Translations under genes and position numbers: made by a program
NCBI RefSeq assembly: GCF_015155755.1
Contig: NZ_VWPI01000143.1
Span: forward strand, 1-40,450
Direction: 5' to 3'
Length of the DNA stretch: 40,450 bases
Source of the DNA: Komagataeibacter sp. FXV3
Lineage (GTDB): Bacteria > Pseudomonadota > Alphaproteobacteria > Acetobacterales > Acetobacteraceae
Notes under the pieces: model-generated
What the model was told of the DNA's origin: nothing
Seen by the model: only the letters and a program-made list of their open reading frames with translations
Databases searched by the model: none
Shown: in pieces, positions 1-11,168 of the stretch
Layout: every line of letters starts with the position of its first letter
Position numbering within the stretch: position 1 is the first letter of the stretch

Positions 1-452
1 CCCCTCCCGCACCTGGCGGGGCACGTCCCGGTGCACCGGGGGCTACGGCCGCCAAAAAGGAAAATGACCGTCGCACCCTGGTCGTGGGTCGTGGCATCAG
101 CGTGCAGGGGACCATCCAGGACGCCGAGCGCCTGGTTGTGGAAGGAACGGTTGAATCTTCCCTGATCAACGCATCCGAACTCCAGATCGCGCAGGGCGGC
201 GTGTTCAAGGGCGAAGTTGAGGTTGAGGACGCTGAACTGGCGGGAACGATCGATGGCACGCTGACGGTGCGTGGCAGCCTGACCATCCGTTCGACCGGTC
301 GCCTGCTGGGCAAGGCAAAGTGCCGTCGCCTGAAGGTGGAAGATGGTGGTCAGGTCACTGGCCAGCTTGAAATGATCACCACCCCCGGCGCGCCGGCCGC
401 CCCTGCGGCACCTGCTGCCCCCGCCGCGCCGCCGCGCCCGGCTGCGGAATAA
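1..452 (+). CDS. Bactofilin family cytoskeletal protein (5' end outside window)
   Basis: Bactofilins are small beta-helical proteins that polymerise at the membrane and act in cell shape or as scaffolds for cell-wall enzymes. The reading frame is open to the left window edge (first full codon at position 3), so the N-terminus is missing. The visible part starts with a Pro/Gly/Ala-rich linker and a basic patch (AAKKENDRR), followed by the core. The core begins TLVVGRGISVQGTI and has the repeating short beta-strand pattern of the family (VEGTVESS, GTIDGTLTVRGSLTI, GRLLGKAK). It ends in an Ala/Pro-rich tail that is probably disordered. A GTG at 84 could serve as a start, but the in-frame sequence upstream fits a normal bactofilin N-terminal region, so 84 is probably internal. 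Two hairpins follow the stop codon. Confidence 0.85.
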   Translation, partial: PPAPGGARPGAPGATAAKKENDRRTLVVGRGISVQGTIQDAERLVVEGTVESSLINASELQIAQGGVFKGEVEVEDAELAGTIDGTLTVRGSLTIRSTGRLLGKAKCRRLKVEDGGQVTGQLEMITTPGAPAAPAAPAAPAAPPRPAAE

Positions 453-460
453 GTGGTCCG

Positions 461-526
461 ATCCGCCCGCATCCTGTCGGGCGGATACAAAAAAACGCCA
501 GTGGCAGTCATGCCCTGGCGTTTTTT
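461..526. terminator. Two consecutive terminator hairpins after the bactofilin gene
   Basis: The first stem pairs ATCCGCCCG (461-469) with CGGGCGGAT (478-486). The second pairs AAAAACGCCAG (491-501) with CTGGCGTTTTT (515-525) and runs into a T tract on the plus strand and, by symmetry, on the minus strand. The second hairpin should therefore work in both directions. Confidence 0.8.
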
Positions 527-560
527 AATGCAATTCCCAAGACGCCATTTGAAACAGTGA

Positions 561-633
561 TGAAGCTTTTCCCAGAAAGCTTCAGGGAACCCCGCCTTTT
601 TGAAAAAAGGCGACACCCAGAAACTTTCATGAC
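561..633. repeat. Dispersed two-hairpin repeat, copy 1 (core only)
   Basis: It contains GAAGCTTTT...AAAGCTTC (hairpin 2 of the family) and CGCCTTTTTGAAAAAAGGCG (hairpin 1), closed by a degraded AAACTTTC edge. There are no clear terminal inverted repeats. It lies between the convergent bactofilin and gcrA genes. The best full copy of the family is at 31544-31706. Confidence 0.8.
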
Positions 634-662
634 GTCTTTAGAAATTTCTGAGGGAAAACGGC

Positions 663-1286
663 TCAGGCCACGTTATCGCGACGATCACGCAGTTTGACAT
701 AGGCAAGCTGCGCATGTTCCGCGCAGTACGGCTTGCCCGGCAACGGGGTGGCCCCACAGAAATGGAAGCCCGGCGTACCCGGGTCACCCAGCGGCCAGCA
801 GCAGGACTGACTGCTGCGCCGACGCGGCTCACTGACCGGACGCAGGGCGGCTTTCGCCGCGGCACGGGGCTGTGCGCGGGTGGCACGAGGTGCGGGGGCC
901 GCATCCTCTGCCACCGGGGTTGCCCCCGCGGGCTTGGGCTGCGGTGCGGGCGTCGGGACCGCCTGCGCCTTGGCGGGAGCCTTTTCCGATGCTGGGGCGG
1001 CGGATGTAACCGGAGTTGCCGTCACTTCGGGTTTTGGGGCGGCTGGCGTATTTTCGACAGCGGGTGGGGCCGCCGTGGCTTCCGCTGTCGTGGCGGCTGG
1101 TGCAGGGGCCGCCTTTGCCGCACGCCGGATGGGCGATGGACGCGGCTTGAGGCCCAGACGGTGCGCCTTGCCAACCACCGCGTTCTTGGTAACAGATAGC
1201 TGACGGCCGATTTCTGCGGTCGATAAGCCCTGCTGCCACAGATCACGCAGGCGCGCGATCGTCTCCTCGGTCCATTCCATCGCCAT
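663..1286 (-). CDS. gcrA: GcrA family cell-cycle regulator
   Basis: GcrA is an alphaproteobacterial transcription factor that binds sigma-70 RNA polymerase and promoters carrying methylated GANTC sites. The N-terminus (about residues 3-50) shows the helix-turn-helix domain: MEWTEETIARLRDLWQQGLS, then TAEIGRQLSVTKNAVVGKAHRLGL. A long Ala/Pro-rich linker (about residues 50-150) is followed by the conserved C-terminal block with cysteines and histidines (SCCWPLGDPG, FHFCGA, PYCAEHAQLAY). At 207 residues it is longer than the Caulobacter protein because of the linker. The first ATG is preceded by GGAG at a suitable distance. It is a single gene convergent with the bactofilin gene. Confidence 0.92.
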   Translation of the reverse strand: MAMEWTEETIARLRDLWQQGLSTAEIGRQLSVTKNAVVGKAHRLGLKPRPSPIRRAAKAAPAPAATTAEATAAPPAVENTPAAPKPEVTATPVTSAAPASEKAPAKAQAVPTPAPQPKPAGATPVAEDAAPAPRATRAQPRAAAKAALRPVSEPRRRSSQSCCWPLGDPGTPGFHFCGATPLPGKPYCAEHAQLAYVKLRDRRDNVA

Positions 1287-1431
1287 CGTTCTGCACTCCT
1301 TACGCGGAATGGTGGGAAATTAGGCTTATACTGTGCCCGGCTCAACTGCCATAATACAGAATCTTGTGGACAGTTCTGCGCATAACCTGTTTGCAACCCC
1401 GGTAAAACACGACTGGGGGTACCAAATCAGG

Positions 1432-2619
1432 TCAGGCGTGGATCAGCCTGATCTTCCCACCTTCAACCCTCATGGTCAGATGACCTGCCTTGAGTTCACG
1501 CGCCAGCTTGCCAAATACCTCGTTCCGCCAGCCATGAAAGGCTGGAATATCCGCCGCGTCATCCAGCGCGAAACGGTCCAGGTCCTCGGACGAGGCCACC
1601 AGCTTGGGTGCGACACGATGCGTCTCACAACAGGTGGCCAGCAGCACCTTGAGCAGCGCGATCAGGGCCGGTGAAGGACGCTGCGCATCCTTTGCCCGCC
1701 CTTTGGGTAAGCGCGGCAGGTCCGCTTCCGGTTCCATGGCCGCCTGCGCCACGGTTTCCAGCAGGGCCTGACCGCTGCGTCCTTCGGCAAAACCACGTGA
1801 AACACCACGCACCCGGGCCAGCGCATCGACCGTACCGGGCACTGTCGCCGCGATTTCCATCAGGCTTTCATCCTTGAGCAGCCTCTGGCGTGGCACGTTG
1901 ACGCGCTGGGCCTCCCCCTCGCGCCACGCAGCGACGGCACGCAATATGCCCAGCATCCGCCGGTTGTTGGTGCGCGGGCGCATCTTTTCCCACAATGTCA
2001 GCGGGTCAGGACGGAATGTGGTGGGATTGTTCAGGATATCCAGTTCTGCCGCGACCCAGTCCAGACGCCCTTCACGTTCCAGCTGGACCAGCAGCTTTTC
2101 ATAAACCAGCCGCAAATAGGTGACATCCGCCGCCGCATACCCGATCTGGGCCGGGGAAAGCGGACGCGCCGCCCAGTCGGAAAAACGGTGTGACTTGTCA
2201 ATCTGCACCCCCAGCAGGGAGGAGACGAGGTTGTCATACCCCACCTGATCACCATATCCCGCCACCATGGCCGCGACCTGCGTATCAAACAGGGCGGCCG
2301 GCAGGCGGTCAAACAGATGCAGGAAGATTTCCAGATCCTGCCGCGCGGCATGGAACACCTTGACCACGCTGGCATCATCCAGCAATGCCCCGAGGGGAGA
2401 CAGGTCGATGCCCGGGGCGGTCGTATCGATCACCACCACGTCTTTTTCCCCGGCCAGCTGCACCAGACACAGCTCGGGCCAGTAAGTCCGCTCGCGCACG
2501 AATTCGGTGTCGATCGTCACAAATGGCTCATGCCGCAGTCGCGCGGTTACAGCCTCAAGCTCCGCTGTGGTGGTCACCAGCACAGGGGCGGAAAATTCGG
2601 GTCGGGATACACGTGCCAT
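1432..2619 (-). CDS. rnd: Ribonuclease D
   Basis: This is a 3'-5' exoribonuclease that trims tRNA precursors and other structured RNAs. The 395-residue protein has a DEDDy nuclease domain (about residues 12-180). Exo I contains the metal-binding D-x-E (TIDTEFVRERTYWP), exo II is FHAARQDLEIF, and exo III is IGYAAADVTYL, which supplies the tyrosine and last aspartate. HRDC-type helical regions follow (about residues 215-295 and 315-390), as in bacterial RNase D. Its length matches the family. It is divergent from queF, with a 138-bp gap. Confidence 0.93.
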   Translation of the reverse strand: MARVSRPEFSAPVLVTTTAELEAVTARLRHEPFVTIDTEFVRERTYWPELCLVQLAGEKDVVVIDTTAPGIDLSPLGALLDDASVVKVFHAARQDLEIFLHLFDRLPAALFDTQVAAMVAGYGDQVGYDNLVSSLLGVQIDKSHRFSDWAARPLSPAQIGYAAADVTYLRLVYEKLLVQLEREGRLDWVAAELDILNNPTTFRPDPLTLWEKMRPRTNNRRMLGILRAVAAWREGEAQRVNVPRQRLLKDESLMEIAATVPGTVDALARVRGVSRGFAEGRSGQALLETVAQAAMEPEADLPRLPKGRAKDAQRPSPALIALLKVLLATCCETHRVAPKLVASSEDLDRFALDDAADIPAFHGWRNEVFGKLARELKAGHLTMRVEGGKIRLIHA

Positions 2620-2757
2620 GCGGTGCAGTTATCATGCCTGTGCCCTGTTGCGAAAGCGGGGAAAACCGCATGACGCCCCCCTGCATTTCCGTTGACGGTG
2701 CCCCATCCCTTCCGGCATCAGCCACATATCCCTTTTTTCATTCCTGACGGACCCCAG

Positions 2758-3237
2758 ATGAACACCCGCCCCACCACCGATGATGGCAGCCAGTTCCTGA
2801 CCCAGCTGGGCCAGAATACCCGCCAGCCCAACAGCCCTGAAGAAGCCCGGCTGGAGCGTGTGCCCGCGCCAGAACGCGGGCGGAACTATGTCGTGCGCTT
2901 TACCGCGCCGGAATTCACATCGCTCTGCCCGGTTACAGGACAGCCGGATTTCGCGCATATCGTCATCGACTACATTCCCGATGAATGGATTGTGGAAAGC
3001 AAATCGCTCAAGCTGTTCCTGACCAGCTTCCGCAACCATGGCGCCTTCCATGAAAAGTGCTCGGTACAGATTGCGACGACACTGGTGGACCTGCTGAAGC
3101 CTGTATGGCTGCGGATCGGGGCGTACTGGTATCCGCGTGGCGGCATGCCGATTGATGTGTTCTGGCAGACCGGCGCACCACCCGAAGGGGTGTGGATCCC
3201 GGCACAGGACGTACCCGGCTATCGCGGTCGCGGCTAA
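2758..3237 (+). CDS. queF: NADPH-dependent 7-cyano-7-deazaguanine reductase
   Basis: QueF reduces preQ0 to preQ1 with NADPH in queuosine biosynthesis. This is the short unimodular (YkvM-like) type, with 159 residues from the ATG at 2758. The active-site cysteine is C57 in [13 protein letters not shown], with the catalytic aspartate at D64. The QueF motif E-S-K-S-x-K (E80-K85, in [15 protein letters not shown]) follows, and the C-terminus holds [18 protein letters not shown]. The frame is open upstream to 2692, but only the region from 2758 resembles the family. The stop codon TAA abuts a copy of the dispersed repeat. Confidence 0.93.
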   Translation: MNTRPTTDDGSQFLTQLGQNTRQPNSPEEARLERVPAPERGRNYVVRFTAPEFTSLCPVTGQPDFAHIVIDYIPDEWIVESKSLKLFLTSFRNHGAFHEKCSVQIATTLVDLLKPVWLRIGAYWYPRGGMPIDVFWQTGAPPEGVWIPAQDVPGYRGRG

Positions 3238-3368
3238 CAGCCTGTTAAAAAATAATATTGTTACAGAAATAAAAGTTGCTGGATGCCACCTTTTTTCAAA
3301 AAGGCGGCATTTTCAAAAGCTTTTTATGATTGCTGGCTGTTTTCTGGGCTGACTTTTCAAACAGTCTC
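3238..3368. repeat. Dispersed two-hairpin repeat, copy 2 (nearly complete)
   Basis: The left end CAGCCTGTTAAAAAA is a degraded terminal inverted repeat. The right end is TTTTCAAACAGTCTC, identical to the right end of the copy at 31544-31706. Between them are the CCTTTTTTCAAAAAGG hairpin and a weakened AAAAGCTTTT arm. The repeat starts directly after the queF TAA stop codon. It lies between the convergent queF and atpC genes. Confidence 0.85.
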
Positions 3369-3553
3369 CCAGACTGTTTTGTAGGTAGCTATTTCACAGA
3401 GCTTCATATGAAACAGCCCGAAGATACCGGGGGCTTTTGGTGCCATTTTTTACAGGGATCTGAAAAACGTCGCCGTTAAAAAAGACGATATCCGGGCATG
3501 TCTGTATTTTTATCAAGGGATCGTTTTCAAATCCCCCTGAAAGACAGGCATAA

Positions 3554-3582
3554 AAAAAGCGCCCCTGCATGGGGCGCTTTTT
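3554..3582. terminator. Bidirectional terminator of the atp operon
   Basis: AAAAAGCGCCCC (3554-3565) pairs with GGGGCGCTTTTT (3571-3582) around a 5-nt loop. There are T tracts on both strands. It sits 47 bp beyond the atpC stop codon and ends the minus-strand atpHAGDC transcript. Confidence 0.9.
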
Positions 3583-3629
3583 CGCAGGTCCGTCATGATC
3601 CCGCCCCGGTTACGGGGCGGAATAGACCA

Positions 3630-4055
3630 TTAGATGGACATGGCCGGAACGGCGGACTGTCCGGCTTCGATCTCGGCACGGGCCGACTGGATCTTGTCCA
3701 TGAGGATATCAAGCGCAGGCACGTTCATCTTGTCCGCTTCCTCATAGGATTTTTCCAGCGCGGCCAGACGTGCTTCCGCATCATCAACCGACAGGTCTTC
3801 CACCTTGAGCGCCCGGTCGGCAAGGATGGTGCAGTGGGTCGGCGCGATATCGGCAAACCCACCCGCCACGAAGAAGCGATGCATCACGACATCACCTTCA
3901 TACACATCAACCACACCACCGCGCAGTGTCAGCATAAGCGGTGCGTGTTCCGGCATTGCCGCGATGTCACCTTCCGACCCCGGCATGACGACCATATCGG
4001 CGTCATGCGCGAACAGCACCTTCTCCGGACTGACAATCTTGACCTTAATGGACAT
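3630..4055 (-). CDS. atpC: F1 ATP synthase subunit epsilon
   Basis: Epsilon is part of the central stalk of F1 and regulates ATP hydrolysis. The 141-residue protein begins MSIKVKIVSPEKVLFAHDADMVVMPGSEGDIAAMPEH, written here as MSIKVKIVSPEKVLF and VVMPGSEGDI.AMPEHAPL. This is the standard N-terminal beta-sandwich with the PGSEGD(I) signature. A C-terminal helical hairpin rich in Ala and Glu (about residues 88-136) follows. It is the last gene of the operon, 32 bp after atpD, and a strong hairpin follows it. Confidence 0.95.
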   Translation of the reverse strand: MSIKVKIVSPEKVLFAHDADMVVMPGSEGDIAAMPEHAPLMLTLRGGVVDVYEGDVVMHRFFVAGGFADIAPTHCTILADRALKVEDLSVDDAEARLAALEKSYEEADKMNVPALDILMDKIQSARAEIEAGQSAVPAMSI

Positions 4056-4087
4056 GGTCTATCTTCCTTGCGTCAGTGGGTCGGGGT

Positions 4088-6477
<2,390 letters not shown>

Positions 6478-6493
6478 GGTTGCCCGATCTTCC

Positions 6494-8032
6494 TCAGTTG
6501 GCGAACTGACGGCCGAACGTCGTCAGGAAATCATTCAGACGGCTTTCGATATCCTTCGTCAGCTGACGCTGGGTACGGATCGATTCCAGAATGTCCTTGC
6601 CCGACGTGCGGACATCGTCCAGCAGGCGCTTTTCGTAAGTCGTCACCTGATCGACCGGCACGGCATCGATATAGCCACGTGTGCCGGCAAACAGGACGAC
6701 AACCTGCTCTTCAACCGACAGGGGCGACGTTTCGGGCTGCTTCAGCAGCTCGACCAGACGCGCGCCACGGGCCAGCTGCTTCTGCGTGGCCGGATCCAGA
6801 TCGGATGCGAACTGCGAGAACGCCGCCATTTCACGATACTGCGCCAGTTCCAGCTTGATCTTGCCGGCCACCTGCTTCATCGCCTTGATCTGCGCCGCCG
6901 AACCAACACGGGACACGGAACCACCGACGTTCACGGCGGGGCGGATGCCACGGTAGAACAGGTCAGTTTCAAGGAAGACCTGACCATCGGTGATGGAAAT
7001 CACGTTGGTCGGGATGTAGGCGGACACGTCGCCAGACTGCGTCTCGATCACCGGCAGGGCGGTCAGGGAACCTGCGCCATACTTGTCGGACATCTTCGCC
7101 GCGCGCTCCAGCAGGCGTGAATGCAGGTAGAACACGTCACCCGGATACGCTTCACGTCCCGGCGGACGACGCAGCAGCAGCGACATCTGACGGTATGCGA
7201 CGGCCTGCTTGGACAGGTCATCATACACGATCAGGGCATGCATGCCGTTATCGCGGAAGTATTCACCCATGGAGCACGCGGCATACGGTGCAAGATACTG
7301 CATCGGGGCCGGGTCGGACGCGGTGGCGGCCACGACGATGGAATATTCCATCGCGCCGGTTTCCTCCAGCGTGCGCACCAGCTGCGCAACCGTCGAACGC
7401 TTCTGCCCGATGGCGACATAGATGCAGTAAAGCGACTTCTTTTCGTCACCCAGGGCGTTGACGCTCTTCTGGTTGACGATGGTGTCGATCAGGATGGCGG
7501 TCTTGCCGGTCTGGCGGTCGCCGATGATCAGTTCACGCTGGCCACGCCCGATGGGCACAAGCGCGTCAATGGCCTTGATGCCGGTCTGCATCGGCTCGCT
7601 GACGGACTGGCGCGGCATGATGCCGGGGGCCTTGATTTCCGCACGCTTGCTGATGACTTCACCAACCAGCGGTCCCTTGCCGTCGATCGGGTTGCCAAGG
7701 CCATCGACCACGCGGCCCAGCAGGGCCTTGCCGGTCGGGACTTCAACCACCTTGCCGGTGCGGGCGACGGTGTCGCCTTCGCGCATTGCGGTGTCATCAC
7801 CGAAAATGACAACACCGACGTTGTCATTCTCAAGGTTCAGGGCCATGCCCTGCTGGCCGCTGGCGGGGAAGTCCAGCATTTCGCCGGCTTCAACATTCTG
7901 CAGGCCGTAGACACGGGCAATGCCGTCACCCACCGACAGGATGGTACCTGTCTCGGCAACGTCAACGGCCTTGTCGAACGTAGCGATCTGCTGCTTGAGG
8001 ATATCCGAAATCTCGGAGGGGCGGATTTCCAT
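6494..8032 (-). CDS. atpA: F1 ATP synthase subunit alpha
   Basis: This is the non-catalytic nucleotide-binding subunit of F1. From the ATG at 8032 it has 512 residues and starts [16 protein letters not shown], as alphaproteobacterial AtpA does. The P-loop is [10 protein letters not shown], and the [20 protein letters not shown] and [13 protein letters not shown] signatures are present. The GTG one codon upstream (8035) is a less likely start. The ATG overlaps the atpH stop as TGATG, which indicates translational coupling. Confidence 0.97.
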   Translation of the reverse strand: MEIRPSEISDILKQQIATFDKAVDVAETGTILSVGDGIARVYGLQNVEAGEMLDFPASGQQGMALNLENDNVGVVIFGDDTAMREGDTVARTGKVVEVPTGKALLGRVVDGLGNPIDGKGPLVGEVISKRAEIKAPGIMPRQSVSEPMQTGIKAIDALVPIGRGQRELIIGDRQTGKTAILIDTIVNQKSVNALGDEKKSLYCIYVAIGQKRSTVAQLVRTLEETGAMEYSIVVAATASDPAPMQYLAPYAACSMGEYFRDNGMHALIVYDDLSKQAVAYRQMSLLLRRPPGREAYPGDVFYLHSRLLERAAKMSDKYGAGSLTALPVIETQSGDVSAYIPTNVISITDGQVFLETDLFYRGIRPAVNVGGSVSRVGSAAQIKAMKQVAGKIKLELAQYREMAAFSQFASDLDPATQKQLARGARLVELLKQPETSPLSVEEQVVVLFAGTRGYIDAVPVDQVTTYEKRLLDDVRTSGKDILESIRTQRQLTKDIESRLNDFLTTFGRQFAN

Positions 8033-8613
8033 CACGCGGCTCCCTTCATGGCATGGTGCAGGCGGGTAAGGCGGGATCTGAGGCTGGTATCATACAGGCG
8101 GGCGCCAATGCGCACGACCAGACCGCCCAGCAGGGCCGCGTCAACACGCTCCTGGATATTGACTTTGGAATAGCCGGCCTCGGCAAGGCGGCTGCGAAGC
8201 TGGACACGCTGCAGATCGGTCAGGGGATGGGCGGACACGACATCCGCCACCACTTCCCCGCGCCGGGCCGCAGCGATAGCCGCCAGCGCGGCAAGAATTT
8301 CACGCAGGCGCGGAAAGCGGCGGTTATTCGCCACCACGCCAACAAAATCACGCATAAGGGGGCTGAAGCCTTCAGCCTCCAGCACGGCATCGACCGCCTT
8401 CCGGCTATCACGGATATCAAGCGTGCGATCCGTCAGCGCGGTGCGCAGGTCGGCATTGCCGTCAATCAGTCCGGCAAGGCTGGATGCCTGCTCCAGAACA
8501 GGGTCAAGCTGCTTGCGGTCAGCCGCAAGTTCATAGAGCGCCGTCGCATAACGACCGGGAAGGCCATTGGCAATGGAGGCGATCGGTATTGAGGTCGTTC
8601 CACCCGAATCCAC
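8032..8613 (-). CDS. atpH: F1 ATP synthase subunit delta
   Basis: Delta is the peripheral-stalk connector (OSCP homologue) between F1 and the b subunits. The recognisable sequence runs from [17 protein letters not shown] through [18 protein letters not shown] to the C-terminal [22 protein letters not shown] place the start at the GTG at 8613, giving 193 residues, because a GGAAAAG element lies upstream and the family core begins about 15 residues later. The frame is open further up to a TTG at 8652. It is the first gene of atpHAGDC. The F0 genes (atpI, B, E) are not in the window, as expected for this class. Confidence 0.9.
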   Translation of the reverse strand: MDSGGTTSIPIASIANGLPGRYATALYELAADRKQLDPVLEQASSLAGLIDGNADLRTALTDRTLDIRDSRKAVDAVLEAEGFSPLMRDFVGVVANNRRFPRLREILAALAAIAAARRGEVVADVVSAHPLTDLQRVQLRSRLAEAGYSKVNIQERVDAALLGGLVVRIGARLYDTSLRSRLTRLHHAMKGAA

Positions 8614-8931
8614 TGTCCGCTTTTCCAATCCAGAATCTTGATTCAAACACAAGCCGCCTACCCGGAAACCTTGGCCCCGTGCGCTGCTGGCGCGGCTCTA
8701 GCACGCAGCGTAAGCGCACGCAACAGATCAGGCAGCCTGCCGGCATCGACCGACACCACTGAACCGCCCGTTTTCCCGCGCACGTGAACGCCCCCGCTAC
8801 AGGTTGGCGGGATCATACATGCAGGACACCATTTCGGAAACAGGAAACCCGCGATTTTGTTGCGCCCTGGCACGGTTCCGGTGGCGGGATCATTAGGCAT
8901 TGATATGCATAAAACGCATATCAATGATGCA
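8614..8931. other. Intergenic region upstream of the atp operon
   Basis: I see no gene in these 318 bases. They must carry the atpHAGDC promoter on the minus strand and the 3' end of the MFS gene transcript. No clear -35/-10 pair could be assigned by eye. The only strong structure is a perfect inverted repeat at 8898-8926. Confidence 0.6.
8898..8926. repeat. Perfect 11-bp inverted repeat downstream of the MFS gene
   Basis: CATTGATATGC (8898-8908) pairs with GCATATCAATG (8916-8926) around a 7-base spacer. It lies just after the stop of the MFS gene (minus strand). There is no T tract after it in that direction, so it is either a weak terminator or RNA-stabilising hairpin, or a dyad operator. 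Confidence 0.6.
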
Positions 8932-10362
8932 TCAGTTTGAATCGAGCAGCGCCGCAACCTGCCGCGCGCTTTCCTTCGCCCGGATTCCGGTTGAAACCAG
9001 CCCCAGACCGGCGATCCCGGCGGCGGCAATGGCCATGCACCACCAGACGACATGCGTGGCCTGGGGGAAGGCTTCCCACTGCACGCCACCGGCCCGCACG
9101 CTACCCGCACTCAGCGCACCGCCCAGCGCAATGCCCAGCAGCGCCCCCACCTGCCGGCTGGTGGATGCAATGGCCGCCGCCACTCCCGCCTGCGTGCGCG
9201 GCATGCCCGCAATGGCGGAATTGGTAATGGGCGCATTGCACATCCCGAACCCGCACCCGCACAGGCTGTAGGACACCAGCAGCAGCCAGAGCGGCGTATG
9301 CGCGTCCAGCCCGGTCAGCAGCAGCGCGCTGATCCCGAATCCGACTGCCGAGATCAGCAACGGCAGCCGCGCGCCGTACCGGCCCGTCAGCCGCCCCGAC
9401 AGCGGCGCACATGTCATGCTGCCAAAGGCGAAGGGCAACGTGCACAGACCGGCCTGCAGCGCGGGCAGGCCACGCACATCCTGCAGGTAGAGGGTATTGA
9501 GGAACAGGAACGCACTGAAAATGGCAAAGGCCAGCACTGCCGTCACGATCGCGCCGGAAAAAGGCCATGCCCGGAAAAACCGCAGGTCGATCAGGGGTGA
9601 GGCCGTCCGCCGTTCAACGATGATGAACCCCAGGACCGACAGCCCGCCGAAACCGAGGAATCCGGAAATGGTGGGGGAGGACCAGCCGTAATTATGGGCC
9701 TCGATCAACCCGGACGTGACCATGGCCAGCGCCACGATGGCCAGAAGCTGTCCCGGCGCATCAATGCTGCGCCCGCGCCCGCCACGGGATTCGGGTACGA
9801 AACGCAGTGTCAGCACGATCGCGATCAGGCCAATGGGCACATTGACCCAGAAAACCGCCTGCCATCCCACCCAGTGCACCAGAATGCCGCCCACCACCGG
9901 CCCCAGCGCAAGGGCCACGCCTGATGTCGCGCCCCAGATGCCGATCGCCTGCGCGCGGGCGCGGGGTTCCACATACACATTGGTCAGGATCGACAGCGCG
10001 ACGGGATTAAGCATGGACCCGCCAATGCCTTGCACCGCGCGGGCCATGACCAGCATTTCGACACTGCGCGCCATCCCGCACAGGGCGGACCCGCCACAGA
10101 ACAGCCCGATCCCCAGCAGGAACATCCGTCGCCGCCCGAACCGGTCCGCCAGCGACCCCACCAGCAGCATGAGGCTGGCGACCATCAGGGTATAGGCATC
10201 CACCACCCATTGCAGGGTGGAAAAACTGCCATGCATTTCCGCGCGGATGGAAGGCAGCACGACGTTGACAACCGTCACGTCCATCATGACCAGCAGCAGG
10301 CTGAGACAGCACGTGCCCAGCACGATACGCGGGTGAATCGCGGAAGAACCGGTCATTGTCAT
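8932..10362 (-). CDS. MFS transporter, DHA2 (EmrB/QacA-like) drug efflux family
   Basis: This is probably a proton-driven exporter in the inner membrane. Its 476 residues with about 14 hydrophobic segments fit the 14-TM DHA2 family. The first helix carries MMDVTVVNVVLPSI, the family's helix-1 signature (D and N in a VxxxALP-like context). Motif A is GSLADRFGRRR between helices 2 and 3, and motif C is SGVALALGPVVGGIL in helix 5, followed by GWQAVFWVNVPIG. The substrate cannot be read from sequence. No membrane-fusion protein (EmrA) or regulator gene is adjacent. The start ATG at 10362 or the one two codons later are both possible. Confidence 0.88.
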   Translation of the reverse strand: MTMTGSSAIHPRIVLGTCCLSLLLVMMDVTVVNVVLPSIRAEMHGSFSTLQWVVDAYTLMVASLMLLVGSLADRFGRRRMFLLGIGLFCGGSALCGMARSVEMLVMARAVQGIGGSMLNPVALSILTNVYVEPRARAQAIGIWGATSGVALALGPVVGGILVHWVGWQAVFWVNVPIGLIAIVLTLRFVPESRGGRGRSIDAPGQLLAIVALAMVTSGLIEAHNYGWSSPTISGFLGFGGLSVLGFIIVERRTASPLIDLRFFRAWPFSGAIVTAVLAFAIFSAFLFLNTLYLQDVRGLPALQAGLCTLPFAFGSMTCAPLSGRLTGRYGARLPLLISAVGFGISALLLTGLDAHTPLWLLLVSYSLCGCGFGMCNAPITNSAIAGMPRTQAGVAAAIASTSRQVGALLGIALGGALSAGSVRAGGVQWEAFPQATHVVWWCMAIAAAGIAGLGLVSTGIRAKESARQVAALLDSN

Positions 10363-10454
10363 GTAAGGTTACCCCCCCTGCCGACAGCGCAGCCCGACGG
10401 CAACGAATCCGACATTCCTGTCTGGCGATATATCTGTTTATTTCAAGGGGAGTA

Positions 10455-10528
10455 TGGAGCGGGCGAAGGGAATCGAACCCTCCTCAGAAGCTTGGAAGGC
10501 TACTGCATTACCACTATGCTACGCCCGC
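10455..10528 (-). tRNA. tRNA-Gly(UCC)
   Basis: The cloverleaf is complete: acceptor stem GCGGGCG/CGCCCGC, T loop GTTCGATTC, and anticodon TCC (complement of 10494-10496) in the loop CTTCCAA. The 3' CCA is encoded (complement of 10455-10457). Its length is 74 nt. Confidence 0.97.
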
Positions 10529-10635
10529 TCATAAGGTTGGCAGAACCTATACCGTTTCCGCCATGCGCGTGGCAAGCCCATAAACCCATGGCGCGGGGCA
10601 AACAGGCAAAACTTTCATTTTTATGCTCCACCCCC

Positions 10636-10641
10636 TTGACT
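10636..10641 (+). promoter_or_regulatory. Possible -35 box for the tRNA-Trp/secE/nusG transcript
   Basis: TTGACT lies 114 bp upstream of tRNA-Trp. No convincing -10 box is visible at the right spacing (the sequence there is T-rich), so this is a weak proposal. Confidence 0.25.
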
Positions 10642-10754
10642 TTCGACGCGAGTCATACTTTTTTCCGCTTCCTGTGCCGGGTTCGCATGGATGGCCCGAA
10701 ACGGCGCGGCAATCGCCACGCCATGATGTTTCGGGTTGATGCAGGCGGCTTTGC

Positions 10755-10831
10755 AGGGGTGTAGCTCAATTGGCTAGAGCGCCGGTCTCCAAAACCGGAG
10801 GTTGCGGGTTCGAGACCCTCCACCCCTGCCA
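10755..10831 (+). tRNA. tRNA-Trp(CCA)
   Basis: The acceptor stem is AGGGGTG/CACCCCT, the anticodon stem CCGGT/ACCGG encloses the loop CTCCAAA with anticodon CCA at 10789-10791, and the T loop is TTCGAGA. CCA is encoded. Its length is 77 nt. It stands upstream of secE-nusG, the usual position in alphaproteobacteria. Confidence 0.97.
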
Positions 10832-10965
10832 TTTTCCGGTCGGGCATTACCCTTCCGGCCTGGCACCCGATGGGTCGGGCCACAATGGCCCGCACCGGTT
10901 CTTAGGCCCCGCACTGGCTGGAGCAGTCCGGTTGGTGCGCCGTGGCGTTGCAGGAAGGGTATTTC

Positions 10966-11160
10966 GTGTCGGTCAGTCCCGCGAAATTTGTTGAAGACGT
11001 CCGTGCCGAGGCCAGAAAGGTCACGTGGCCCACACGACGCGCCACCCTGATGACAACGGGTGCGGTCCTGGCCATGGCCGGTCTTGCATCGGTTTTCTTT
11101 TTCCTCGTCGACGAGGTGATCGGCCTTGCCGTACGGAAACTCTTCGGACTGGGAGGCTGA
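10966..11160 (+). CDS. secE: Preprotein translocase subunit SecE
   Basis: SecE is the essential small membrane subunit that clamps SecY in the Sec translocon. The short single-TM form is present: an amphipathic N-terminal region VSPAKFVEDVRAEARKVTWP with the conserved KVTWP(T)R motif, then one TM helix (about residues 27-50, LMTTGAVLAMAGLASVFFFL). I chose the GTG at 10966, giving 64 residues, because AGGAAGGG ends 6 nt before it. A GTG at 10942 in the same frame lacks this. nusG follows after 8 bp. Confidence 0.92.
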   Translation: MSVSPAKFVEDVRAEARKVTWPTRRATLMTTGAVLAMAGLASVFFFLVDEVIGLAVRKLFGLGG

Positions 11161-11168
11161 GTTCAGCC

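Noticed and set aside
2620-2757. A preQ1 riboswitch upstream of queF
   Set aside because: I could not find the compact stem plus A-rich tail of the known preQ1 classes. The leader has only weak hairpins. A covariance search would decide.
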